Source: Apostichopus japonicus (lineage: Eukaryota > Echinodermata > Holothuroidea > Aspidochirotida > Stichopodidae). From it: a DNA stretch of 64,000 bases. This document shows positions 1 to 11,000 of this stretch, one piece after another. The notes beneath the pieces were generated by a model. That model was not told the DNA's origin. It was given only the letters and a program-made list of their open reading frames with translations, and did no database searches. The position numbers were made by a program, and so were the translations under genes. The stretch spans positions 11,912,001 through 11,976,000 of the forward strand of contig NC_092562.1 in NCBI RefSeq assembly GCF_037975245.1. The letters are read 5' to 3'. Numbering within the stretch: the stretch's first letter is position 1; every line of letters starts with the position of its first letter.

Positions 1-311
1 GTCTGAGCAGTTATTTCGGGTATAATGGGAGGATTACACTACTTTAGGCGTTTACGCATACAATGGAAGTTATATTATTGTACAAACACAGGGGAATCGG
101 TCTTCATAAAACCTATCAAACCTAACCCCTAAAACACTGATCCATCCTTCTGACTAACAATTCCCGAACGTTTCCTTATTAAATTGAAGAAAAAAAAATA
201 AAACCCGTCCGTAATATTGAAGTACTATATTTAATCAATGTAACCACTTTATCAATGTAACCACATATGTAATCACATAAGTAGGCCTAATCAATTTAAC
301 CACGACTTCAA
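1..311. other. AT-rich non-coding DNA
   Basis: No gene is visible. Positions about 121-240 are an imperfect copy of about 700-812: both share blocks such as AACAATTCC(C/T)GAACGTTTCCTT and ATATTTAATCAA. The LINE remnant lies between these two copies. 'Aatgtaaccac' is repeated at 237-265. Confidence 0.5.
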
Positions 312-662
312 AGGAGACTACTTCGAAATATTCTCAACATTAGATGGACCAATAATAATTGGTTATCAAATGATGAGCTCTACAACGAAACCAACCAAAT
401 ATCTTGGTCATCGATAGTCGCACATAGAAGATTGAGATTTTTCGGTCATGTAGCAAGGCTTCAAGAGGACGCTCCAGCAAAGGTTGCTTTAAGAGAAGCA
501 CTGAGACATACTGCTAAACCAGTTGGAAGGCCCGTGACTACATTGCTTGGAAAAATAAAATCGCAATTCAAGGATATTAATATTAACAATTTCGAAGAAG
601 CAATAAACATTGCGCAAGATCGTGATACGTGGCGGAGGTTAATCACTGAGCATGTCGGATAG
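312..662 (+). pseudogene. 5'-truncated LINE ORF2, C-terminal tail
   Basis: A frame open from 312 to the TAG at 660-662 encodes a tail typical of non-LTR retrotransposon reverse transcriptases. It has an arginine-rich RRLRFFGHVARL stretch, then a GRP motif, then AQDRDTWRRL just before the end. In this family the segment follows the RT domain. Everything upstream is missing, as expected for 5' truncation during target-primed reverse transcription. A short TAC run (about 675-690) follows the stop and resembles the 3' microsatellite tails of some LINE clades. The clade cannot be fixed from this fragment. Confidence 0.8.
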
Positions 663-809
663 AGGAGACTCAACTTACTACTACTACTCAAGTTTCCTTA
701 ACATCACCTAACACACTGATCGATCCTCAAGTTTCCTTAATGTTCGGTTTGTATCCTATAACGTTAACAATTCCTGAACGTTTCCTTTTGAAGTATCATA
801 TTTAATCAA

Positions 810-960
810 GGTTGGGCCAAATGACCAGGCTGGTTGGGCCAAATGACCAGGCTGGTTGGGCGAAATGACCAGGCTGGTTGGGCGAAATGACCTGGCTGGT
901 TGGGCGAAATGGTAAGGTTGGTCGAAATGGCAGTTGGGCGAAATGGTTGTTGGGCGAAGT
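810..960. repeat. 22-bp tandem repeat decaying to 11-15-bp units
   Basis: About four copies of a 22-bp unit (GGTTGGGCSAAATGACCAGGCT) are followed by shorter variants built on GTTGGGCGAAATGG. The open frames across it, in both directions, are products of the repeat and are not called as genes. Confidence 0.9.
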
Positions 961-1054
961 GTCCTGCTTCCATGTCGTAATAACCACAGAACAGCACTGA
1001 TGTTGATATTCCATAGGAATTACTTTAAAACAGTTTTACTGCCATGATTTGGAG

Positions 1055-1287
1055 GGTCACATGTGTGACATTCTGCATTTTCATGGATAAATGTCACACA
1101 TGTGACGTCGGTCACGTGTGTGACAAGATTAGAGGCTATTAATTAATCGTAGGAATAATTATTTGAGTGTATATTTTGCATAACTAACAGTCTGTGCCAA
1201 GAACGGTTGCATCAGTGTGGACATCATGAGGCACATTAGTTACTTTTTATGAAAACTTTTGCGTTATTTTGGTCACGTGTGTGACAT
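1055..1287. repeat. Cluster of four TCACRTGTGTGA-type palindromes
   Basis: Near-identical palindromes lie at about 1055-1071, 1091-1106, 1110-1124 and 1271-1287, each a variant of GGTCACRTGTGTGACA. Two contain CACGTG and two contain CACATG (an E-box core). The block lies upstream of the first recognised RPTP exon. No function can be assigned. Confidence 0.6.
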
Positions 1288-1762
1288 CAAAATTATGCTA
1301 ATTAGCACCCATTATTAACAAAGAATTGAAGATCAGGAACCTCTGCTTTAGGAATGAAATAAATGGACCCATGTATAACTGCCTCCATGTGATAGTTGAT
1401 AACTGAATTATTATTTCTAGATACTTATGCAGAAAAAAGAAATATACAGTTAAAAACTACAAATTTTGGCTAAAACTTACAATAATGCAAATTTATGCAA
1501 ATTAGTATGATATGGTTGTAATTTTAATGAAAAAAATATGAAACAGAAAACTTGAGGAATCCCTTTAAAACAAAAAGTGTAACATTTGGTCCTGATGAAC
1601 ACTTTAGTTTTTTCATGCCCGTTTCATTTTCCAGATGTTACGAGGGCCCATTGTAGCCTAACGCTAGTCACTGCTAGTGAGGAACCTAATGTTATAATAT
1701 AGAAAGTATTTGAAATGGCCTACGTGACAAATCAATATTTTAGAAATTAGGTTGGGTTACCG
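1288..1762. other. Non-coding stretch, nothing recognised
   Basis: AT-rich sequence with stop codons in all frames. No repeat, gene or motif was recognised. Confidence 0.5.
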
Positions 1763-2744
1763 TGTTAGAATGTAATTTATGTAATGAGCAATACACGATT
1801 GTTCTGGTATATTCCTTATGATTGCACGCTGGTCTCTGTTGCCGTCGGTTACACATGAAGTCCCGTTGTATACGCTGTGCAAGCATCTTCGTGGATTCTC
1901 TGGAATTTTCGCGAGATATGCATAGGACTTCCGGAAACGGGGAAACTGGGTCGGATTGTTACTCAGGTGTATCAAGAAAGATCTAGATGATTCTTGACAT
2001 GGCGAATCGTATAAAAACCCGCCCAGATCGGAAAGTTTCTCAGTTTCTGAACGAATACAAGCGACGACACATATTATACCGTTCTACTATATATCGTCAG
2101 TGCTCAACTGCCAGTAGTTTCTGAGGGATTGAGGTATCGATACCAAGATTGTTTCTACACTTCCATTCAGAAGTTTGAAGAGGACTTTGCTGTTAAGCTT
2201 CAGTTTTCCAGTCGTTATTTCGGAGAAGGTGAAGAATTTTCGTCTCCGTTGAGGAAGTTCGTTACGCCAGGAGTTGGTGGCTATAAAGCTGATTTTGGAC
2301 AGACTCTGGTAATATTTAGTCGGCGAGAAGTTTGACTTGTGCTTCACTCGATTGTGGCTGGAAGTCTGTCTTGGAGCATTGCCGGAAAGAAGGTGACTGC
2401 TATTTCTGGGATCGCGAGAAACTTCGTCGAGGACCAGTGAATTTTGCGGTACAACGGACCGAGAATCATCATCATCAAGGTCGTGGCCGCTGAGGGATAT
2501 CGCCGTTGGAAGAGACCAGAGTGTTTTAAAGTGTATCCTATCTTGTTAAGTTTGTAAGTAATTTACTATATATTTGTATTTACCACTTGTTGTTGTTGGT
2601 TCAAACTCCATTGTTCAATATAGTTTACGTTCTCATTCAAATTCTCTAGACTCGTCAATTTGTCTGTGTTCCTTACGAAAACGAACTCAGGCTTGTGTCT
2701 CGTTAAGAATTAATTATCGAGACCTCTCGCATTCCAATGTAACA
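1763..2744 (+). mobile_element. Possible solo LTR of a retrotransposon
   Basis: The segment starts TGTTA and ends TAACA, as LTRs often do. About 250 bp in, it carries a TATAAAA box (about 2010) in a locally less AT-rich stretch, and about 2.5 kb would be an unusually long LTR but 1 kb is normal for Gypsy or BEL elements. Against the call, the flanking pentamers (TACCG and CAGAG) do not form a target duplication, and no second copy or internal region is in the window. The small ORFs inside (for example 2129-2335) resemble nothing known to me. Confidence 0.25.
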
Positions 2745-4284
2745 CAGAGAATGGCCCTAGTGATCAGTTTTAGCAGATTTAAAAAGTTAAAATTGGCTTT
2801 TGCTTAGAAAATTCCATACCACAAATGAGAATATCTATCAAATTTCAGTTTGCTAGAAATTGGCCCATCACAATTCAGTCCACATGGCAGCAAAGTTTGC
2901 GAGTGATGTTACACAACCATCATTGAAATTGTAGCAAAGTTAGCATCATATCCATCATTACATTCAACATGATTCCCCTGTCGTAGAGATAAGTGTAAGC
3001 ACTACATAGCAGACGATGTACAAATACCTAGTTTGGTTGCAATTGCCCACTTCAAAGATGGTGTGTGTTGGGTGGGGGAATCTCTGACAAGTGATGTGCT
3101 TGGTATACTACATCACACCCCTTATAAAAACTTGAGCGTGCAATGCAAAGATTCGGGTGTGGTTACCATCGGGAATAATTTCCTTGCATGTGCTTAGCGT
3201 TATACTAGTAACATTGCACTGCAGATTCCTTAGCATTCCATGAGAGATGGATTCAAACTATAGTGATAGGAACAATACTCCCCCCCCCCTCCCTCCCACA
3301 GGAGGTATCTGCTTGATGTATAACTTGCATGGTGATGGATAAGTATGTGCAACTGCATATCTCTAAAAACTTTCTAGCAAGAGACAGTGTGCATTTCAAG
3401 GTACAGAGGAGCAGAAGTCAAGCATGTTTGTCTTCTAAGAGCGCTCAATATATAGTAGTCTTGTGGACATGTGGTATGAAGTACAAGATCCAGTTTCTAA
3501 CACCTACAGTATGACAAACAAAGAATCGAATAGAAAACCCCTTGTAAGGGAACTTCTCTTTTATTGGAGGAAATATCTTTTACCTGAAAGACTGATTGCC
3601 CAAAAAATAAAGAGTTATATCTGTCATAACATTAGCGAAGAGTTTAAACAATACTGAGTACCAAGCTGTTCATGCAATATATGAACACACTATACTTTTT
3701 CATAGCTGCTCATTAGGAAACCTCAATTTTAAACTGGTATGTAACGCCATGGAGGTAAAAACAGACAATATTACATGCTACCATAAGAAATCTTTCAAAA
3801 CATTACAAAAGCAACACGACAGATACAGTGTAGGGACACATTTCCTACAAATGAAAGTTAAAAGGTGAAACAAAATTGAATTTGAAAGAATTGGATGACT
3901 ATTACTTCCTTTAACTTTGTGAAAGGCCAAAGCAAAGGCCTCATTTCATGCTCAATAAACAAACACTTTGCATTGTACCACTGTTCTCAGCAAGCACAAC
4001 AAGATGTGTATGAGGTGTCAGCAAATATGTAACAAGAAAATTCAGGGTGAAGTAACAGTGTAACAACATGTGCAATAGCAAAACTTTGACAATTTCTTGA
4101 CTTGTGTTTTGGCAAGGACGAGCAAATTGACATTACTTGGAAAAAATTGTATATGAAATAACACTTTACTTTAGACTCTTGAAATGGAAATGACTTGATT
4201 AGAACTCTGGTGAAAAGCATAAGCAAATTTTTCCCTACCCTCTTTCCTTAATCCTCTACTTGTCCCTCTACAGTTTTATCTCCT
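2745..4284. other. Non-coding stretch, nothing recognised
   Basis: No exon with both splice consensus and a recognisable domain was found. A poly-C tract lies at about 3281-3292. The upstream exons of the RPTP gene (signal peptide, any further HYR domains) were looked for here without success. Confidence 0.5.
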
Positions 4285-4505
4285 ATACCATAGGCGTAGG
4301 AGTCGGTGGGGGGGGGGGGGCTGCAGCCCTCCCAACCAAAATTGTTGGTGAAAATTCGGGCAATATGCTGATAATTTTTCGGGCACCTACTGAAAGAAGA
4401 AAAATTTGCAGTGTGTTTTCGATTTTTTGTGTGAAAATTCGGGCAATATGATGAGAATTTTTCGGGCACCTACTGAAAGAAGAGTAATTTGCAATGTGTG
4501 TTTCA
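4285..4505. repeat. Truncated GGCGTAGGA-type repeat with an 83-bp tandem duplication
   Basis: The sequence begins GGCGTAGGAGTCGG plus a poly-G run, a typical terminal motif of short DNA-transposon relics in aquatic invertebrates. It continues with two tandem copies (about 4348-4430 and 4431-4505) of a unit containing GAAAATTCGGGCAATATG and TTTTTCGGGCACCTACTGAA. No matching right terminus was found. Opposing ORFs at 4260-4555 derive from the repeat. Confidence 0.55.
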
Positions 4506-4873
4506 ATAGTTAAAGTGATATTGTTATTATCGTTATTATTGTAACGACTTCCCAATAATTAAAACCAATATGGAAGGGTAATAACACGGAAAATATAACC
4601 AAAATTTTTCTCCTGTTCATGGCGTTCACACTGCTCATTAACCTGTCTGTAGTCTGTGTGTGTATTTGTCTGTTATGTTACTGTTACTTGTCATTTAGCC
4701 TCTGAAGAAGATCCTGCTAGGTTCAAAACGTCAGGCCAACTTACTTTTATGCACAGTTTTAACTAAAGTGATTTTGTAAAGGGAGTCTTTTTATTTGTGG
4801 ATCATAATTAATGCCTATATCATTCAAAAAGACAAAGAAGTTTCCTGTGCCTAATTTCCATTTGTTTTAACAG

Positions 4874-5083
4874 TAATTTTACAGTGTCCTGGAACCATCA
4901 TGGTTGATGCTGGAAATTCAGTCTCTTTTAACAACCCCACATGTTTACAGACCACCAATATGAACGTGTCATCATCAAGTTGTGTACCAGCAGATGGAAG
5001 CACTATTTCATCAGACACTCAGGTGTCCTGTTTTTGTGACAATTATACAAATGTTCAGTGTTCTTTTCAGGTGTTTGTAACTG
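4874..5083 (+). CDS. RPTP exon 1 of those visible: HYR-like domain
   Basis: Acceptor TTTTAACAG at 4865-4873 and donor CTG|GTAAGT. The exon is 210 nt and starts and ends in phase 1, a symmetric shuffled-domain exon. It encodes [10 protein letters not shown], then a PTC, a SSCVPADGS block and CSFQVFVTG. The order CP, PxC, C.P..GS, VSCxCD, CSFxVxV is the hyalin-repeat (HYR) pattern, an immunoglobulin-like extracellular module common in echinoderm proteins. An earlier exon is required because the first codon is split. The following 8.8-kb intron holds DIRS element 1. Confidence 0.8.
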
Positions 5084-8000
5084 GTAAGTCATAACTTTAT
5101 TTATGAAGCTATGCTTCTTAATTTCACCATTAATTGTAATAATAAACTTGGAATTCACAGCGCGTACTCCCTCACCTCATATAACCTATGCATTACCGTA
5201 TTAACCTCGCTCTAGCATCTGGCAATTTGTCTGTATGTGAGTGTGGCCATCTCCCTTCCGTAATTGCCAGCCTTTTGCGCAAGTATCGCTCTCTTATTGC
5301 TCTCACTAAATCCTAAGATTTCAATTACTTCGTCGAAATATTATCGTTGTTTTTGTAATTCTTTTTCATCTGTTCAACGTCCTGCACGTTTGAACTGCTT
5401 TTTGTCTTTAAACCGTTTTTTCTTTCGTGATTTTCGAACGTTTTTTTGGTTTGCCTCGTGAACGTGGTTCACGTAGCGTGGCTAGGCCCGCACTTTAGTG
5501 TAGCGTTCTCCTAGCGTTTATTTACTTTCACGTACAGCAGTCGTGTACGTGGTCTTACTTTGCAGTCAAGTAACTGCTTTGTTTAGTTCTTCATACTGTT
5601 TTCGTACAGCAGTCGTGTACGTTATCCTTTCGCAGTAAAGTAACTGCCTTGTTTATTTCTTCGTACTGGTCTAGATACGAATTTCATTTGGTTCCGTGCT
5701 GTTTCTATTTTAGTTTTCACAGCTTCAAGTCTCGGAGATTTTTCAAAAAAAAAAAAAAAAAATCGGAGATTTCTCAAAAAAAAAAAATTCAATTTTTTTT
5801 TTTCGGGATTTTTCAGAGGATGGAAAACTGCCGTTCTTGCAAGCAGTTCCGTCCGTTCAAAGCATGGGACAAACACGATTTGTGCCCAAAGTGTCGCCCA
5901 TGCGGGAGCAAGCAGACCTGCTCCATTTGCCAGGACTGGACCCAGGAGCGCTGGGATTTGATCGGTACCTGGCTGTCAGATAAAGCCGCAGAGAAAAGAA
6001 AGAAGGCGGCTTCCTCAAAGCAGGGGAAAAAGAAGCCGCCGGCGAAGGAACCCCAGGCGGCCATACAAGATGGCATAAGCCCTAAACATGGGGGAACGGA
6101 GGGCGCCATACGAGATGGCTCAAACCCTCCTCAGGAACGGGTATCCATACGAGATGGAGCTAATTCCCGTGCGGCGTCAGCTCAGCCACGGCCGCGACCC
6201 AGGAGGGTCCGTCCACATCAGGCCACGTGGAGTCCAGAAGCCCCCCGAAGACAAGCGGTGGCGGACTTATTTACTTCTAATCCGGGGTCATGGGACCGCA
6301 ACCAGAGAGCTTCCTCGGGGTTCTCCCCGGAGAGTACGGAACGGCGCCAAAGCCGAAGCAGAAGCCGTACCCACAGCCGTAGCCGCGGTAGGAGCCGGGA
6401 AAGACACCGGCGACCTCGACGCAGGTCGAGGTCTGGCTTGTCGCCCTCGTCCTCGAGTGGACATTCTTCTGGGCGACACAGGGCCAAGAAACCAAAGAGG
6501 AGACAATCCCCAGACTCGGGGCAGGCTCTCCTTTCCCAGGTTAAAGACCTCCTGGGACAATTGTTGCAAAAGCCGAGTCAACAGGACCCGGAACAACAAG
6601 GGGCTCCGTCCATTCCACCACAACCGGCGCCACCGCCAGCACCGGTTACGGACGATCACGCCCCTGAGGAGGCCCAGGTAGATCCCTGGGACGACGTCTC
6701 CTCCAGAACTGATGACGCGCTGTCAATCGCAGCTAGTGCCCGCCTCCTCAGTGGAGATTCCGAGGCGGAGGATGAAGAACCCTTACGGGGTACAGAAATT
6801 TAAGCGAAGCCTTTGAGAAGGCGACGGCAGTACTCCGCAGAGTCCTTGGCTTCGAGGAAAGGGTGGATGCGCATGCCCACGATGGGCCGGCATCCAAACT
6901 CACATTGAACACGGCCGCCCAAAAGCCTCGAGCCTCCATCCCGGTGGATGTGGAATGTAGAGAGCGGTTCGAGGCGGTGGCACAGGCGAAACGCTGGACA
7001 GCCTTCCAGCGATCAGCCCATCGCACTTTCCACGTGGGCGACGAAGACTGGGAAAGTCTTTTCACGCCACCCCAAATCCCGCCTCAAGTGAAGGAGAGAC
7101 TTCGGTCGGCGGGTGCCTTAGACGGCAAAGACAAGTTCAGGGAGAAGGGTGCACAGACCCCAGAATCCTCCCTGTTCGACGTAGACAGGGCCTCCCGCGC
7201 AGGGATGAAGTACTCATCAGCCTTATTACTTTTCCCCGAGCTATTGAACAGATCTTTTCAACAGGCCCAGGCATCGGGTATCTCCCGCAAAGATACCGCC
7301 GCCATCATTGCCCTCCTGGGACCCGTTTCCAGGAAGGTATTAGACCAGTTCGCCCGCGTCTCGGTTAAGGCCACCTTGACACGTCGGGACCTGGTTTTGA
7401 ACTCCCTGAATTGGTCGTCCAGATCCACGGCGGACGGGTTCCGCAACTTACCGATCCTGGGCAGTGACCTCTTCGGCGGCAAGTTCGATGAGAAACTCCA
7501 GGAGGAGGCAGAGAGAATGAAATCTCTGAGGAAGGCGGACGAACACATGTCCCGCTCGACCTCATCCTCGCGCCCACGTTATGACTCACGACAAGGTAGC
7601 TGCTTTAAGCAACCAAGATCCAGCTACAGTCAGAGTCGGGGCGCCCCGCGAACACAGCAACAATCTGCTCCTTTGCGGCCCGAACACAGGCCGTACCGCC
7701 CGCAATACCGCGGAAGCCGCGGGCACGGTAAACGGCCCTAGGGATGCCCACCCCACCTAGCGCCCAAGGCCAAGGTGGGGGGGGCGACTAAGAGTTTTTT
7801 GGGCTCACTGGGAGGAAATCGACCCAGGAGCCTGGGTACTGGACGTGGTAAAAAGGGGCTACGAGATAGAGTTCTCGTCTACCCCACCCCAATATGGCCT
7901 CTTAGCAACCACGTCAGTACCCGAGATACGGGAAAAGCGGGCCGCCCTCGAGAACGAGATCAACAGTCTTCTCAAAAAAGGCTCCATTACGCGGGTCACC

Positions 8001-11000
8001 ACCGCAAACGCGGACGGCCCCCTCTTCCGGTCCTCGTTCTTCCTCACGCCGAAGAACGGGACTTGGAGGCCCATCCTGAACCTCAGACCTCTCATCAGGA
8101 GGTCCATCCGACCGGAGAGGTTCAGGATGGAGACTCTCACATCAATTCTCCACCTACTGTGCCCAGGGATGTGGGCATCCTCGGTCGATCTAAAGGATGC
8201 CTACCTACATATTCCCATCCGACGCCAGGACCAGCGGTTCCTCGCGTTCAGGTACAAGGCCATAGATTACCGCTTCACAGCGCTACCATTTGGCCTCTCC
8301 ACAGCACCCAGAGTTTTCACCAGGGTAACGAGGGCGGTCCTGGCTCACCTCCGTCGAAACGGGGTAATGGTGTTCGCCTACCTAGACGATTGGTTAGTAC
8401 TCGGCAACTCCCAACAAGGGGCTCTCGCCAGTACAAACGCCACCGTCTCCCTCCTGACGAAACTGGGCTGGTTAATCAACGTCGAGAAATCCAGCCTTGT
8501 GCCCGCTCAATCGATGATATACTTAGGGGCCCGTCTCGACCTCGCCCGCGGCATGGTCTACCCGACGGCCGAAAGAACGGCGAGCCTAGTGGCCACGGCC
8601 AGAAAAATACTAGGCAATCGGAATACCCCAGCGCTCACGTGGCAGCGCCTGTTGGGGAAGATGGCGAGCTTCACAGACCTTCTAGACCTGTGCAGACTCA
8701 GAATGAGGCCGCTCCAGCGGCACCTCCTCAAACACTATGCCCCGGATCGGTCGTCGGCGGCAACGCCAATCCCACTTCCAACGGGGCTACGCCCGTTTCT
8801 CACGTGGTGGGCAGAGTCGGACAGGATCGCGGCAGTTCGACCTTTCCGGAAACCCAGCCCCTACAACGTCGATCATGACGGATGCCTCCCTCAGCGGTTG
8901 GGGAGCGGTATGGGGCACACACACAGTCGCCGGCAAGTGGGCGGAGCCCGAGAGGGGTCTCCATATCAATCTTTTAGAGACGGAAGCGGTCCTGAGGGCC
9001 GTACGTCACTGGGCAACCCACCTAACGGGCCACACTGTCACGGTCCGGTCAGACAACACCACGACCGTGGCATATATCAACCATCAAGGGGGCACTCGAT
9101 CCCTGGCCCTCCTACGCAGGACATGGGACCTGCTTGTCCTCTGCGACTCCCTTCTGATCGGCCTACGGGCGTCCCACCTAGCAGGGAAAGACAATATACT
9201 GGCAGACGCACTGTCCAGGGGGTATCTAGACAATGGGGAATGGGAGCTCTCCCGAACGTGGTCCGACCACATATTTCACCTGTTCGGCAGGCCGTCCGTC
9301 GACATGTTTGCGACGGCCAAGAACGCCAAACTCCCGACGTTCTGCTCCAGATACCACGACCCACAGGCCTGGAAGACCGACGCCCTAGTCGTCTCATGGG
9401 CGGGCCTCTCAAAGTACGCCTTTCCCCCACTGGGATTACTCCGCAGAGTTCTCACGATGCTTCAGGACGTGGAAGCGGACATGCTTTTGATCGCCCCTTG
9501 CTGGCCCAATCAAGCATGGTTCCCACTCATCATCGAGATGCTGGTGGACCTACCATACAAATTCCCACCGGCCGCCAAGCTCCTCTCCCAACGGAGCGGC
9601 CAAATAACCCACCCCGACATCACAAGCCTCCATCTAGCTGCGTGGAAACACTCCGGCTCTCGCTCCAAACAGCGGGGTTTCCACCGGAGGTTGCGGACAT
9701 TGCAGTGGATGCCCGCCGGCAGTCCACGGTTAAAACATACGATTCTAGACTGCACCGATACTATGTTTGGGCCGGGGACACGCTGTTGATCCCGTGGAGG
9801 CCTCAGTAGACCAGGTGGCGGCCTTCCTACTCGAACTCTTCCGAGAAGGGAAGCAAATAAGTACAATTAGAAATTACCGCTCCGCAATAGCGGCGGTTCA
9901 CAGCGGATTCTCGGATGGCTCCTCAGTAGGAACCAACCCGGTCCTCCGCCAGGTCTTAAGGGGCATGTTCCACAGACGCCCTCCCAGGCGCCGCCTGGCC
10001 CCATCATGGGCCCTCCACGAGGTCCTGACGACCCTCGCGGGCTCTCCGTACGAGCCGCTACACAATGCTCCATTGGACAAGCTAACACACAAAACACTGT
10101 TTCTGATCGCGGCCGCCTCTGCCAGGCGCAGAAGCTGCCTCCACGCGCTCACCCTCCAACGGGGGTTCACGAGGTTTGAACCAGGAGGAGTCAGATTACT
10201 ACCTGACCCTCACTTCCTCCCAAAGAACCAATCAGTAACCTTTACCCCGAACGAGATCTTCCTACCGAGTCTGTCACAAGCCTCGTTAGTCGCGGAAGAC
10301 AAGCGCTGGTGCCCTGTCCGAGCCCTTAAGTGGTACATAGAGAGGACCAAACAGCTACGTACCTCGGACAGGCTCTTCATTTTACCGAGGTCGCCTTACA
10401 CCCCGGCCTCAAAGGACACCATTTCACGGTGGATGGCCGACCTAATACGTGCCCACACCCAGCCTGGGGAACCCGTCCGGGCGCATGACGTCCGAGGCCA
10501 CGCCACGTCCAGGGCGTGGTTCCGGGGGGTTCCCCTGGAAGATATTATGAAGGCGGCGGCCTGGAAGACCCCGTCTTCCTTTGTCGCCTGCTATCTCACA
10601 AACACCCCTGCCACGGAAGGGGATTTTGCCCGAGCGGCCCTAGGTCCGCCGCCCGCGAGATCCTCGACCCACCGCCAGGGCTCCTGTGTCACAAATGCAT
10701 AGGTTATATGAGATGAGGGAGTACGCGCTGTGAATTCCCCAAACCTTAACCGGTTTGTGAATTAACGAGCGACGTACTCACCTCATATAACATCCCGACC
10801 CGCCTCCCCACTATGGGGGACCTCGCGGACGGAACCATACAACCACGTCGGATACCCTCCTCGGATACTAGGGGAACTGGCCACACAGATATGACCATGT
10901 GACGGCCCTTCCCCCCAGGAATTTTCGAGGGATGTCGTGGGGGTCCCGCCTACACCCACGACGACTCACTCTGGACCCACTTCGGGTCCACTCAGGACCC

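Noticed and set aside
2129-2335. 68-codon plus ORF near a TATA box, as a possible RPTP first exon
   Set aside because: No signal-peptide character and no phase 1 donor at its end; fits LTR-like DNA better.
4690-4735. Hammerhead-ribozyme-like string CTGAAGA ... GGTTCAAAACGTC
   Set aside because: The CUGANGA box and a short stem II are possible, but the GAAA box is altered (CAAAA) and stem II has a mismatch; stems I and III were not demonstrated. A similar string is common in dispersed repeats.
7775-8878. 367-codon plus ORF overlapping the DIRS reverse transcriptase
   Set aside because: Alternative frame of the GC-rich RT gene; Pro/Arg/Gly-rich with no domain. The same applies to the antisense frames in both DIRS copies.
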